Source: Calothrix sp. MO_192.B10 (GTDB taxonomy: Bacteria; Cyanobacteriota; Cyanobacteriia; Cyanobacteriales; Nostocaceae). From it: a DNA stretch of 52,908 nucleotides. Positions 1 through 9,042 of the stretch are shown here, piece after piece. The DNA is taken from the NCBI GenBank assembly GCA_030065055.1, contig JASJDS010000056.1, positions 1 to 52,908 of the forward strand, in the 5' to 3' direction. The notes beneath the pieces are model-generated. The model was given only the letters and a program-made list of their open reading frames with translations, made no database searches and had not been told where the DNA came from. Both the position numbers and the translations under genes were made by a program. The first letter of the stretch is position 1, and each line of letters begins with the position of its first letter.

Positions 1-203
1 CTTGATTTCCTAAACTTTACCCATCCTAATTGTGGTAATTTTATTTGATTACCTTTAACACAATCTTTGAGCATTTGAGGGGCAAAAATTCATCTCACCG
101 CTCTCGCGCAGCGTGCGGGAAGCGCGTAACCTAGCGGTGTAGCGGGAGTCCTCTTTTTGCATTTAAGATAGATCGGGATAGATTAACCTTAATATTACTC
201 GGA

Positions 204-890
204 ATGAGCCAAACCGCCCTCAATTTAATTGCAATCTCTGTCTTTTTGATGACTTTTTCTACCCTATTGGGTCCGTTGATTCATTTATCCCCCATAGTAC
301 CTGCACTTGCTACCTTTACTGTTTTAGGCATCGCCACTGTTGATCGGTTTAGCTGGCAAAATAAAGGCGGCAGACTGATGTTAGATTGGATCGCTAATTT
401 TTCCCCCCAGCACAGAGAAAGGATTATTCACCATGAAGCTGGTCACTTTCTTGTGGCTCATATCTTAGAATTTGAAGTGATAAATTATACGCTGAATGCT
501 TGGGAGGCGCTCAAGCAAAATCAATCTGGACAGGGGGGAGTTACCGTTGACGATCGCCACTGTACTTCTCAATTGGAGGGGGGTAGTTTGAATACCCACA
601 TTTTAGATCGCTACTGTACTATTTGGATGGCAGGTATTGCGGCAGAAAAGCTAGTTTTTAATGATACTGTTGGTGGGCTAGATGATCGGCAGAAGCTATC
701 AGCCATTTTGCAAGGTTTAGGTTTTTCGGAATTGGCTTACGCACAAAAGCAAAGATTCCATGCCCTACAAGCCCAAAACCTGCTCCAAGAGAATTGGTCA
801 GCATATCAAGCCTTAGTAAATGCCATGCGCCAACGTCAATCTGTGTCAGACTGTGTGCGAGCTATTGAGATGTGCCGCTCGCCACAATAG
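204..890 (+). CDS. FtsH-like M41 peptidase domain protein without AAA module
   Basis: The 228-residue product has two N-terminal hydrophobic segments (about 7-24 and 29-46) and then a zinc-peptidase signature HEAGH at residues 77-81, the motif that opens the M41 (FtsH) peptidase domain. Full FtsH is about 600-650 residues with an AAA ATPase between membrane anchor and peptidase; that module is absent, so this is a membrane-anchored M41-like protein rather than FtsH itself. Such stand-alone relatives occur in cyanobacteria, but their role is not established. The third zinc ligand, usually an Asp in the C-terminal half, is not obvious to me; the segment around GGLDDRQ (residues 157-163) is a candidate. 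The gene converges on the diguanylate cyclase gene downstream. Confidence 0.65.
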   Translation: MSQTALNLIAISVFLMTFSTLLGPLIHLSPIVPALATFTVLGIATVDRFSWQNKGGRLMLDWIANFSPQHRERIIHHEAGHFLVAHILEFEVINYTLNAWEALKQNQSGQGGVTVDDRHCTSQLEGGSLNTHILDRYCTIWMAGIAAEKLVFNDTVGGLDDRQKLSAILQGLGFSELAYAQKQRFHALQAQNLLQENWSAYQALVNAMRQRQSVSDCVRAIEMCRSPQ

Positions 891-911
891 GGTTGTCGGC
901 GATCCGCCCAC

Positions 912-929
912 AACCAAAGCTTTTTGGTT
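912..929. terminator. Small hairpin between convergent genes
   Basis: AACCAAA and TTTGGTT pair over 7 bp around a 4-nt GCTT loop, 22 bp after the M41-like stop and 18 bp before the end of the convergent GGDEF gene. It could serve as a weak bidirectional terminator. There is no long U-tract, so the call is tentative. Confidence 0.3.
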
Positions 930-946
930 TAACTCATCTGTTTTGG

Positions 947-1957
947 TTACGAAGAAAGCACCTGTAGATGGGTGCTTCTAGATAATTGACTCTGACAATC
1001 GCAACCAATTACGCGATTGCGTCCGCTAGATTTTGCTTGTAGTAAGTATTTATCGGCACGTCCTAAGAGGCTAGTACCTTTAAGATCATCTTCAGCTTGC
1101 AAACAAGCTGTTCCTAGACTAATGGTGACGTTGATTGCCAATGTATGATTAATTGCAAATGGCTGCTCGCTGACTATGCGATTGAGACGATGTGCTACCA
1201 CCATTGCTTCCTGGCAACTAGTATTGCTCAGAAGAATGACAAATTCTTCACCACCATAGCGGAAAGGGGTATCTTGGAAGCGCAGATTGTGGCGAATGCG
1301 GGTACACAACAACTGCAGGAGGCGATCGCCTACCAAATGCCCGTAGGTATCGTTCACCCTTTTAAAGTAGTCTACATCCAAAATAATCAAGCTCAAGGGA
1401 TTGTTCTTATTACGAGCCTTGTTTATTTGTCGGGGTAAATCCCATTCTAAAGCACGGCGATTATTTAGTTCCGTTAAGGAATCTGCTAAAGCGATCGCTG
1501 ATAATAGATCGTTGGTACGAATCAAATCCCGATACTTTTGTGCTTTGCGTACTCCTACGGTTAATTGAGCCAACAATAGGCGGTGACGGATGGTGGTATG
1601 ACCTGGTAGTTGCCAAATATAGGCATCTGCTCCTTGTTGGAGGGCAGAGGCATTCATCTCTAGTTCCCACTCCCAATCATTTTGGTTCCTCAGAGTAATC
1701 AATTCGGGACGATCCTCCAACAAAATGCAGTGTATCCAAGACAGCTTGATTTGCTCCTTTAGCCAGTTGCATAGCTCCATACTGCCATCTAAGCTAGCCT
1801 GCACCAGGATGATATCTGGCGGCTTCACTTGAATCTGTGATACCGCTTGATTGAGATTAGCGATCGCTTCTACCTTAAAAGTGCTTGCATCATGGATCTG
1901 ATCTGGAAGTGTAGTCAGAAAATGTTCACTTCCAAAGACCAGAATAGAAATATTCAT
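947..1957 (-). CDS. Diguanylate cyclase with degenerate receiver-like N terminus
   Basis: This 336-residue protein has a C-terminal GGDEF domain (about residues 150-320) with an active-site GGEEF at 235-239, metal-binding Asp in ILDVDYFK (194 and 196), and an RFQD inhibitory I-site at 226-229, exactly five residues before the active site. It should therefore make cyclic di-GMP from two GTP and be feedback inhibited. The N-terminal 130 residues look like a receiver fold (starting ISILVFGS), but the usual acidic pair and phospho-acceptor Asp are not clearly in place, so phosphorylation control is uncertain. No kinase gene is adjacent. It appears to be monocistronic on the minus strand. Confidence 0.9.
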   Translation of the reverse strand: MNISILVFGSEHFLTTLPDQIHDASTFKVEAIANLNQAVSQIQVKPPDIILVQASLDGSMELCNWLKEQIKLSWIHCILLEDRPELITLRNQNDWEWELEMNASALQQGADAYIWQLPGHTTIRHRLLLAQLTVGVRKAQKYRDLIRTNDLLSAIALADSLTELNNRRALEWDLPRQINKARNKNNPLSLIILDVDYFKRVNDTYGHLVGDRLLQLLCTRIRHNLRFQDTPFRYGGEEFVILLSNTSCQEAMVVAHRLNRIVSEQPFAINHTLAINVTISLGTACLQAEDDLKGTSLLGRADKYLLQAKSSGRNRVIGCDCQSQLSRSTHLQVLSS

Positions 1958-2728
1958 TGTTTTATTTTTTGCCTTCTTTCAACTGTTTTGGGTATAACCC
2001 TCAATAAAATATTTAGACGCTCCCGATTAACACTGAATGTGTAAAATACGCACGTACTCTTCCTTAGAAGTTATGTATCTACACCCACCAGGGAGCTGTT
2101 TACCCACCAAAAAATGAATTACAAGTCTCTGCATTTGAGTTTTGATCATTTTCCATCACCTCTCAAGAATTAATTTGATTACAGTAGTTACCTATACAAT
2201 TTCTGATACCTAATGTCTGTCCTGACATTATTTATTTAAAACAGTAGAAATACTGAATATTCTGCCTAAGTATAAAAGTATTACTGTAATTTCCAGGGGT
2301 TCTTTTTATGGGATTACTACCGGATTAGCTTGTTCTGAATACAGGATCATATTCACAGGGAAACTCGTTTCACCTTTGGTTCTAGCAAATATTTTGAAGC
2401 TTATCTACACCTTAAAGATTCTATACTCAGTATAATCCGAAATCGGTTTGAATTATTACAATCTTTACATAAAAATAAAGTATTCATATACATATGCGTA
2501 ACATCTATTCACATTTTGGAAAATTTACCCGTCCTAATTTTCCACCCTGACAAATATACTGGGTCAACTAGGGAACAGACAGTATGTTGCAGGTTAATTT
2601 TACTTAGATACTTGCTTTTTTAAAGATGTTTACCGTCTTTAAATTCCAGTGAATTTACTTAAATTAAACCTAGGGGATAAGTTGTATATTAATTAATGGT
2701 TTAGTTCTTAATGATTTTCACTTTACAA
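1958..2728. other. Intergenic region, no gene seen
   Basis: About 770 bp of AT-rich sequence upstream of the diguanylate cyclase gene and downstream of the metal chaperone gene. I see only short reading frames without family resemblance. The one notable structure is an 8-bp inverted repeat, TTTAAAGA at 2619-2626 with TCTTTAAA at 2636-2643. Confidence 0.5.
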
Positions 2729-2923
2729 CTATTCAATGGTGTATCCAGCATTAATTATTGCCTGTTTAATATTTTCCAGCGGTACTGTGGATTCTACGGT
2801 AACAATCTTAGTAGACACATCTACCTCAACCTTAGCGTTAGGTTCTAGGGTCAGGAGGGATTCAGTAATTGTGTCAGCACACCCCTGACAGGCAATATCA
2901 GGAACTTTTAATTTGAAGGTCAT
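2729..2923 (-). CDS. Heavy-metal-associated (HMA) domain protein, copper-chaperone-like
   Basis: The 64-residue protein is a single ferredoxin-like HMA domain of normal length. The metal site is CQGC at residues 12-15 (CxxC) in the first loop, and the beta-strand pattern VEVDVSTKIVTVES (residues 33-46) is typical of Atx1/CopZ. The family binds Cu(I) or a related soft metal and delivers it to P-type ATPases. No such ATPase is in the window, so the partner is unknown. The loop reads ACQGCAD where copper chaperones typically have MxCxxC; the Met is absent, which leaves metal preference open. Confidence 0.85.
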   Translation of the reverse strand: MTFKLKVPDIACQGCADTITESLLTLEPNAKVEVDVSTKIVTVESTVPLENIKQAIINAGYTIE

Positions 2924-3091
2924 AGATTTGCTGTTTGTCCTTATTTTTCGTTAGTCTACCCAGAGCAAAAACTCGGTATCTTTATGGAAAGTGTAATCGC
3001 TTATCTTAGTCCACAAAGGGAATTGTGCCACTATATAAAGCTACACATATTAATTGTGTAAAGTTAATTTCATCATAACTTCACATAAAGG

Positions 3092-3245
3092 AGGTGAAAT
3101 CTGCCTGTAGGATTATAAATCCGGGATAATGCTCATTATCTTCAACTACCTAGCCCTTTCAGGGCGACTGCGCCAACGGGAGAGGTAACAGGGAACTCTT
3201 AACAGGCAACAGTGAAGATTTTTGTCTCAGCTCAGGCACTCACCT
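3092..3245 (+). ncRNA. Candidate structured RNA or leader upstream of alaS
   Basis: Nested complementary segments can enclose about 150 nt: AGGTGA (3092-3097) with TCACCT (3240-3245), and TGCCTGT (3102-3108) with ACAGGCA (3202-3208). Inside lie three short hairpins: GGATT/AATCC (3110-3122), GATAAT/ATTATC (3125-3140) and GCCCT/AGGGC (3153-3165). This looks like a multi-branched RNA, but no known riboswitch signature was recognised, and part of it (3187-3206) belongs to a short dispersed repeat that recurs inverted near 26280. The rest of the 2924-3500 gap holds nothing else except the heptamer array next to alaS. Confidence 0.2.
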
Positions 3246-3466
3246 ATGAGTACAGAAGCTCCATCCACCTGTGCGATGGGATAGTTCACGAGTTATTACC
3301 TATTTTGTGGCACAGATATGCGATTGTACGGCATACTTTTTGTGTAAGGATTCGTAGCTGGTGGTTCATGACCAAAAAATAAACTGGATACAAGCCCCCA
3401 GATTTATCCGTGGAGAGGAAAAATATTTTCCTTATTTCATTAGCCCTTCGATTCATCGATGGGGAA

Positions 3467-3498
3467 ACTGATAACTGATAACTGATAACTGATAACTG
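3467..3498 (+). repeat. Heptamer array (ACTGATA)4 directly before alaS
   Basis: Four perfect ACTGATA units plus ACTG end two bases before the alaS start codon, so they occupy the position where a Shine-Dalgarno sequence would be. This is the STRR class of heptanucleotide repeats common in heterocystous cyanobacteria. Confidence 0.85.
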
Positions 3499-3500
3499 AA

Positions 3501-6146
3501 ATGACCGATTGTCCCCCAAAACTCAGCGGTAACGAAATTCGTCAAAAGTTCCTCGACTTCTATGCCCAACAAGGACACCAAGTTGTCAAGAGTGCGTCCC
3601 TGGTACCAGAAGATCCAACTGTGCTGCTGACCATCGCGGGGATGCTACCATTTAAACCGATCTTTCTGGGACAGCGTACCCCTGATTTCCCTAGGGCGAC
3701 TTCTTCTCAAAAGTGTATCCGTACTAATGATATTGAAAATGTGGGACGGACGAAACGCCATCATACGTTCTTTGAGATGTTGGGTAATTTCAGCTTTGGG
3801 GATTATTTCAAGGAACAGGCTATAGCCTGGGGTTGGGAAATCTCTACGCAATTGTTCGAGTTACCAAAAGAGCACCTAGTTGTCAGTGTTTATCAGGAGG
3901 ATGACGAAGCCTATGCAATTTGGCGTGACAAGATTGGTGTGCCAGAGAAGCGGATTCAGCGCATGGGGGCGGATGATAACTTTTGGGCTTCCGGTGCCAC
4001 TGGTCCTTGTGGTCCCTGTTCGGAAATATACTATGATTTTCACCCAGAATTAGGGGATGACAATATTGATTTAGAAGACGATTCCCGGTTTATCGAGTTC
4101 TACAACTTGGTATTTATGGAATCTAACCGGGATGGGGATGGTAATTTAACTCCCTTAGCCAATAAAAATATTGATACGGGGATGGGTTTGGAGAGAATGG
4201 CGCAAATTCTCCAGCAGGTTCCCAATAATTATGAAACGGATTTAATTTTCCCCATAATTAAAACAGCAGCAGAGATTGGGGGGATTGATTACGCCACCAG
4301 TGATGAGAAAACTAAAGTTTCCCTGAAGGTAATTGGCGATCATATCCGGGCTGTGGTACATATGATAGCCGATCAAATCCGCGCTTCTAATGTGGGGCGG
4401 GGTTATGTATTGCGGCGTTTAATTCGCCGGGTGGTGCGTCATGGTAGATTAATTGGTATTGAAGGAGAGTTTACCACCAAAGTTGCCGAAACTGCTATTA
4501 GTCTAGGTGAATCTGCTTACCCCAATTTGCGTCAACGGGAAAATGCCATTAAAGCAGAGTTGCAACGGGAAGAGTCTCGCTTCCTAAAGACATTGGAACG
4601 GGGTGAGAAAATGCTAGCAGAGATTATCACCCAGTTAAAACAGCAAGGTAAAACAGTTATTAGTGGTGAGTCAGCATTTAAACTCTACGATACCTATGGC
4701 TTCCCCTTAGAATTAACCCAGGAAATCGCTGAGGAACAGAGTTTAACCGTGGATGGCGATGGTTTTGGTGTGGAAATGCAAAAGCAAATCGAACGGGCTA
4801 AATCCGCTCACGAAACCATTGATTTAACGGTACAGGGTTCCCTGGATAAGTTAGCAGAACACATCCACGCGACGGAATTCCTTGGTTATACTCAAGCAAG
4901 TGCATCCGCCCAGGTGGAAGTACTGTTAGTGGATGGTATTTCCCAAGAAGAAGCAGAAGCAGGAACAGAAGTACAAATAGTCCTCAACCAAACCCCATTC
5001 TATGCCGAATCCGGGGGGCAAATTGGGGATAAGGGTTATTTATCCGGTGATGGCTTTGTTGTCACCATTGATGATGTGAAGAAAGAATCTGACTTCTTCG
5101 TTCACTTTGGACGCATTGAACGGGGTACAATCAGGGTAGGAGATACAATCACCGCTCAAATCGATCGCAGTTGTCGTCGTCGCGCCCAAGCAAATCATAC
5201 TGCCACCCATTTATTACAAGCGGCGTTAAAGAAAATTATTGATGATGGCATTTCCCAAGCAGGTTCCTTGGTATCCTTCGACAGATTGCGCTTTGACTTT
5301 AACTGTCCCCGTGGTTTAACTCTAGAGGAACTTACCCAAATAGAAGAATTGGTAAATACTTGGATTGGGGAAGCACACACCGCTAAAATAGAAAGTATGC
5401 CCCTAGAACAAGCTAAAGCCAAAGGTGCGATCGCAATGTTTGGGGAAAAATACGCTGAGGTGGTACGGGTAATTGATTTCCCTGGGGTGTCGATGGAATT
5501 GTGCGGCGGAACCCATGTCAGTAATACTGCGGAGATTGGTGTATTTAAAATTATCTCTGAAGGTGGTATTGCTTCCGGGGTACGGCGGATAGAAGCGGTG
5601 TCTGGTCCGGCAATCCTAGATTATCTCAATGTTCGGGACGTGGTAGTTAAAGATTTGAGCGATAGGTTTAAAGTCAAACCAGAGGAAATACCAGAAAGAA
5701 TTACTACCCTGCAAACAGAGCTGAAAAATAGCCAGAAGGAAATAGAGAGCTTGAAATCCCAGCTGGCGATCGCAAAATCTGATAGTTTAATATCAACGGT
5801 GGAAACTGTGGGTGAGTTTAAGATATTAGTCGCCCAAATGGAAGATGTTGATGCTGCTTCCTTGCAAACCGCAGCGGAAAGGTTACAGCAGAAGATTGGT
5901 AGTGGTGCTGCGGTGGTGTTGGGTTCTATTCCGCAAGCAGGGAAAGTTAGTTTGGTGGCTGCATTTTCCTCAGAGGTGAACAAGAAAGGGTTACAAGCGG
6001 GTAAATTTATCGGTGCTGTTGCTAAGATTTGTGGCGGTGGCGGCGGTGGAAGACCTAATTTAGCCCAAGCTGGGGGAAGGGATGAGAGTAAGTTACCGGA
6101 GGCGTTGGAGAAAGCGCGGGGTGATTTGCAAGCTGGTTTGGGGTGA
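3501..6146 (+). CDS. alaS: Alanyl-tRNA synthetase
   Basis: This 881-residue protein has the full-length domain order of bacterial AlaRS. The class II catalytic core contains the motif around [17 protein letters not shown] (residues 87-103), a tRNA-recognition helical region follows, then the editing domain with zinc ligands in NHTATHLL and CGGTHVSN, and the C-terminal C-Ala domain ends with the glycine-rich [15 protein letters not shown]. It charges tRNA-Ala with alanine and hydrolyses mischarged Ser or Gly. The start is the ATG right after a heptamer repeat array; no Shine-Dalgarno is visible, which is tolerated in cyanobacteria. The gene appears monocistronic and is followed by a strong hairpin. 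Confidence 0.98.
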   Translation: MTDCPPKLSGNEIRQKFLDFYAQQGHQVVKSASLVPEDPTVLLTIAGMLPFKPIFLGQRTPDFPRATSSQKCIRTNDIENVGRTKRHHTFFEMLGNFSFGDYFKEQAIAWGWEISTQLFELPKEHLVVSVYQEDDEAYAIWRDKIGVPEKRIQRMGADDNFWASGATGPCGPCSEIYYDFHPELGDDNIDLEDDSRFIEFYNLVFMESNRDGDGNLTPLANKNIDTGMGLERMAQILQQVPNNYETDLIFPIIKTAAEIGGIDYATSDEKTKVSLKVIGDHIRAVVHMIADQIRASNVGRGYVLRRLIRRVVRHGRLIGIEGEFTTKVAETAISLGESAYPNLRQRENAIKAELQREESRFLKTLERGEKMLAEIITQLKQQGKTVISGESAFKLYDTYGFPLELTQEIAEEQSLTVDGDGFGVEMQKQIERAKSAHETIDLTVQGSLDKLAEHIHATEFLGYTQASASAQVEVLLVDGISQEEAEAGTEVQIVLNQTPFYAESGGQIGDKGYLSGDGFVVTIDDVKKESDFFVHFGRIERGTIRVGDTITAQIDRSCRRRAQANHTATHLLQAALKKIIDDGISQAGSLVSFDRLRFDFNCPRGLTLEELTQIEELVNTWIGEAHTAKIESMPLEQAKAKGAIAMFGEKYAEVVRVIDFPGVSMELCGGTHVSNTAEIGVFKIISEGGIASGVRRIEAVSGPAILDYLNVRDVVVKDLSDRFKVKPEEIPERITTLQTELKNSQKEIESLKSQLAIAKSDSLISTVETVGEFKILVAQMEDVDAASLQTAAERLQQKIGSGAAVVLGSIPQAGKVSLVAAFSSEVNKKGLQAGKFIGAVAKICGGGGGGRPNLAQAGGRDESKLPEALEKARGDLQAGLG

Positions 6147-6162
6147 TGTTTATTTCGCGCAT

Positions 6163-6204
6163 TAGACACGAAGTGGCTTCTGTTAAGTAGCCACTTCGTG
6201 TCTA
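6163..6204. terminator. Perfect 16-bp hairpin after alaS (dispersed repeat)
   Basis: TAGACACGAAGTGGCT (6163-6178) and AGCCACTTCGTGTCTA (6189-6204) form a perfect 16-bp stem with a 10-nt loop, 17 bp after the alaS stop. The same arm recurs near 48960, so this is a dispersed palindromic repeat that may also terminate alaS. The following stretch to 6630 has no gene: it contains a polypyrimidine run around 6475-6512 and otherwise nothing I recognise. Confidence 0.6.
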
Positions 6205-6630
6205 CGGTGCAGGGTAGACGCAAAGGCGCAAAGGAAGTTTTTAGGGAGAGTTAGGCGAATGTCTAACCCATCTTTTTGAGGTTATTTGTCGAGATTGCCT
6301 TGACACGATTACAAAAAATAGGGGGAAGTTTGAAAGCCCTCCAGTAGCAAGCAGGAAATTCTTGATTTTCTGCAAGAATCCCCTCGCCTTTAGGATGCTG
6401 CTGGCGAATAGTGGGTATGACCCCTTACTAGGTTAAAAACTAGGGATTATTGGCATAATTTGGACTTGTTTTTTCTACCCCCCACTCCCCCACTCTCCCG
6501 CTCCCCCACTCCAAAGAGGGTGATACCCCTGATTCGCCATTGGTATCCTTTAGGCAGGGGAGTGTCAAATTCCCAATTTTGTATATGAGGGCTATATTTG
6601 GAGCTTTGTAACTGCCTACCGCAAAAAAAT

Positions 6631-6685
6631 GTGTAACCTTGGTCGTTACACTGTGCTACGATGGGTGTAACCCCAAGCGTTACAC
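6631..6685. promoter_or_regulatory. Two operator-like palindromes before higB
   Basis: Two copies of GTGTAAC-N7-GTTACAC lie at 6631-6651 and 6665-6685. Both have perfect 7-bp arms and differ in the 7-bp spacer. Their centres are 34 bp apart, close to three helical turns, and the second ends 14 bp before the higB start. HigA-type antitoxins are helix-turn-helix autorepressors, so these are most simply the HigA or HigBA operators. Confidence 0.75.
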
Positions 6686-6699
6686 TTATAATTTTGCCT

Positions 6700-6978
6700 A
6701 TGATAAGAACATTTAAGCATAAAGAGTTAAAGAAGCTTTTCTATGATGATGATAAAAGTGGTATTAATCCGGATCATATACAAAAACTCTTAGACGTACT
6801 TGACACGCTTGATTCTGCTGTGGATATCAAAGATATGAAATACCCAGGCTCTGGCTTGCATCAACTTCGAGGTTCGAGGCAAGATGAGTGGTCTGTAAAG
6901 GTCTCTGGAAACTGGCGTGTAGTTTTTGTGTTTAAGGATGGAGATGCTTATGATGTGAACTACGAAGATTACCATTAG
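6700..6978 (+). CDS. higB: HigB-type RelE-superfamily mRNA interferase toxin
   Basis: The product is 92 residues from the ATG at 6700, the normal HigB length; an upstream in-frame ATG at 6661 is rejected because it would translate through the second operator palindrome. Family features include the N-terminal IRTFKHKELKKLFY, the central LHQLRGSRQDEWSVKVSGNWRV segment (split across residues 53-75) and the C-terminal VNYEDYH. HigB toxins cut mRNA on the ribosome until bound by HigA. Toxin-first gene order is typical of hig loci. The antitoxin gene follows after 203 bp, unusually far for this pair, with a hairpin in the gap. Confidence 0.9.
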   Translation: MIRTFKHKELKKLFYDDDKSGINPDHIQKLLDVLDTLDSAVDIKDMKYPGSGLHQLRGSRQDEWSVKVSGNWRVVFVFKDGDAYDVNYEDYH

Positions 6979-6995
6979 ATTCTATTTTTAACTTT

Positions 6996-7033
6996 CCGTA
7001 GATTGAGTCAAGCTTCCATGTCTCAATCTGCGG
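6996..7033 (+). terminator. 12-bp hairpin between higB and higA
   Basis: CCGTAGATTGAG (6996-7007) and CTCAATCTGCGG (7022-7033) pair along all 12 positions as RNA, with one G-U pair, around a 14-nt loop. It begins 17 bp after the higB stop. No U-tract follows, so it may be an mRNA-processing or stability element rather than a terminator. Confidence 0.4.
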
Positions 7034-7181
7034 TTTACCAAGAAACATTGCTTGATTAAATTTTCTTAGCTTGATCTTTGGCTTAATGCATTTATGGAAT
7101 TTTTGACTAGGTTTTAGGCGGTGTAAAGGTAACAGCAAGGGTTTCAAAATTAGAGAAACAACAAAGGGGATAAAGATAATA

Positions 7182-7481
7182 ATGATATCGAAAAGAAAAC
7201 CTACACATCCTGGCGGCTTGCTCAAGCGTCAGTACCTTGAGCCTTTAGGTATAACCATTACTGAATTTGCTCAGGCAATTGACGTTTCTCGTAAAACTGT
7301 GTCTGAAATAGTTAATGAGAAATGCTCGATTACCCCTAATATGGCGCTTCGTTTAGCCACCGCTTTTGATACCACTCCGCAATTCTGGCTAAATCTTCAG
7401 CAAAGATATGATTTGTGGGTAGAATCCAACAAATCTTCTGATTGGCAGAAAATACAGCCAATTAATTTGCAAGCTAGTTAG
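7182..7481 (+). CDS. higA: HigA-type XRE-family antitoxin
   Basis: The 99-residue protein begins with the HigA signature HPGGLLKRQYLEPLGI and continues with a helix-turn-helix, TITEFAQAIDVSRKTVSEIVN (split about residues 26-46), then the family-typical ATAFDTTPQFWLNLQQRYDL. It should neutralise HigB and repress the operon through the palindromes upstream of higB. A purine-rich AAAGGGG sequence lies upstream of the ATG. The 203-bp distance from higB raises the chance that higA also has its own promoter, which would keep antitoxin in excess. Confidence 0.92.
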   Translation: MISKRKPTHPGGLLKRQYLEPLGITITEFAQAIDVSRKTVSEIVNEKCSITPNMALRLATAFDTTPQFWLNLQQRYDLWVESNKSSDWQKIQPINLQAS

Positions 7482-7647
7482 GCTGGTAACAAAATTAGAA
7501 TGCAAATAAGGTTATGATTCTATGAAATCATAACCTTGTATTTTGAGTAGCGATCGCATATTAAAAAATAATAGTACAAAAATACTATGTATTCCCAGAA
7601 TAGATTATAATAATATAGTGAATAGTACTTGGAAGGCGGGTCTGAGT

Positions 7648-8238
7648 ATGATTGACTGCCTAGATGTGGCTCGCTACTTTATTGTCAGAGCATACGAGGA
7701 TGGGATAGAAGCTGAAATGACCAACATGAAGGTTCAAAAGCTTCTATATTATGCACAAAGCTTACATTTAGCACTTTACGATGAGCCATTGTTTGATGAA
7801 GAAATTCAAGCATGGCGATATGGTCCAGTGTGCCCTCCTGCTTACAAATTTTACAGTAATTTTGAAGCGAATCAATTACCTATCCCTAATAAAGAAGAAT
7901 CTTTACGAAGCATATCTGATGAAAATAAAGAATTGCTAGAAGAAGTTTGGGGATATTTTGGTGGTTATCATGCTTATCGGCTCAGTGATATGACTCACGG
8001 TGAATTTCCCTGGAAAAAAGCTAGGAAGGGATTACCACCTCAAGCAAGTTCCACTGAACCAATCCAACGTCAAGATATGAAAGCGTTGGGTGAGCAAAAA
8101 CTGGATGTGATGGAACGTGAAAATCCTGCTTATGAACCAGTGATGTCGGAAGTCTTGAATGATGCTTTAAACTCGGAATCTTCAACTCGTGTTGGTAAAG
8201 GAGAAGTGCGTGACTGGCTCAACTCCCTTCTTGATTGA
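7648..8238 (+). CDS. Panacea-domain (DUF4065, SocA-like) antitoxin
   Basis: I place the start at the ATG at 7648, preceded by GGAAGG; upstream TTG codons add a stretch with no family resemblance. The 196-residue product begins CLDVARYFIVRAYEDGIE and has the hallmark MTNMKVQKLLYYAQSLHLAL and AWRYGPVCPPAYKFY segments of the DUF4065/GepA/SocA family, now called Panacea. Published work on this family shows it neutralises many unrelated toxin folds when encoded next to them. Here the C terminus overlaps a RelE/ParE-like gene by 29 bp, so the pair is best read as a toxin-antitoxin operon. It sits right after higBA. Confidence 0.85.
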   Translation: MIDCLDVARYFIVRAYEDGIEAEMTNMKVQKLLYYAQSLHLALYDEPLFDEEIQAWRYGPVCPPAYKFYSNFEANQLPIPNKEESLRSISDENKELLEEVWGYFGGYHAYRLSDMTHGEFPWKKARKGLPPQASSTEPIQRQDMKALGEQKLDVMERENPAYEPVMSEVLNDALNSESSTRVGKGEVRDWLNSLLD

Positions 8239-8584
8239 GGAATCTGATAATTTTAGACGTTCGTTCAAGAAACTTGCCAAGGTTCATGGGAATGATTTTG
8301 TTGAGTTGATTGCTGAAGTACTGGAAAATTTGCTCGAAGAGCAGTATCCCATAAATTCCCGTCAAGAACCTTTACCTAGTAAGATTAATTTACCAGAATG
8401 GACGTTTCACAAGCTGGAATTAAAGGTTGGCAGAGGAGCATCAGGACAAATTCGATTGATGTATTTAGTCAATACCAATGATTGCATCATCAAACTTGTT
8501 TGGATTTACAGTCACGAACAGTTTAGCAAACGTCCTGCGGATAAAGATTTAAAGAGTGTTATTCAGGAAATTTTAGATTTTTAA
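8210..8584 (+). CDS. RelE/ParE-like toxin paired with Panacea antitoxin
   Basis: The frame is open from 8189. I choose GTG at 8210 because GGAG sits six bases upstream; this gives 124 residues and a 29-bp overlap with the antitoxin. The sequence shows FRRSFKKLAKVHG near the N terminus and the pattern FHKLELKVGRGASGQIRLMYLV (split about residues 67-88) followed by IIKLVWIYSHEQF, which fits the RelE/ParE fold (basic helix, then strands with a central Arg, then a short C-terminal strand). The target, ribosome or gyrase, cannot be told from sequence. TTG at 8231 is an alternative start. Confidence 0.65.
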   Translation: MTGSTPFLIEESDNFRRSFKKLAKVHGNDFVELIAEVLENLLEEQYPINSRQEPLPSKINLPEWTFHKLELKVGRGASGQIRLMYLVNTNDCIIKLVWIYSHEQFSKRPADKDLKSVIQEILDF

Positions 8585-9042
8585 CTTTGAGGATTTTTGT
8601 AAATAGACTTAAGCAGATAATTTTAACCCTTATACTAGTACTCCACCACATTAATTCATCAGGCTAGGTAAAAGATCCCCGATTTCTGAATAAATATCCG
8701 CACATGGTAGCAATTCATAGGATAGAAGTCGGGGATCGCTCATACCCGCGACTCATCAAAGAATTCCATAAGGATAAAAGTTTTCATTTAAGTCTCTTAA
8801 CTTTTCGCACTTCATCAAAAAACCTGCATTAATAGTACCAATGGTACCAAAAAATTGATGATTGTTAAGTGAAGTATCACGATTTGTAAATTTATTTATA
8901 TTTGCGATGCACTTCTCTAAAAAATGGGCGTATTATTACTGTACTTTAAAATTCCAGCTTGTTTGATTTTTTCAAATTTTTGGAAAAGACTTTTGTCGAT
9001 TTACATCCTTATCTATAAAAACATGATTAGGGGTTAAAAACC
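8585..9042. other. Intergenic region with a dispersed hairpin repeat
   Basis: No gene is seen. The region carries GATCCCCGATTTCT (8674-8687) opposite AGAAGTCGGGGATC (8724-8737), one of four copies of this palindrome in the window (also at 10802, 34965 and 39285). It also carries ACTAGTACTCCACCACATTAAT at about 8634, whose inverted copy lies at about 35174. The last 150 bp are AT-rich and probably hold the promoter of the peptide gene that follows. Confidence 0.55.

Noticed and set aside
5621-6223. 200-codon open frame on the minus strand
   Set aside because: It lies antisense within alaS, is proline- and serine-rich, and shows no family features; it is a shadow of the alaS frame.
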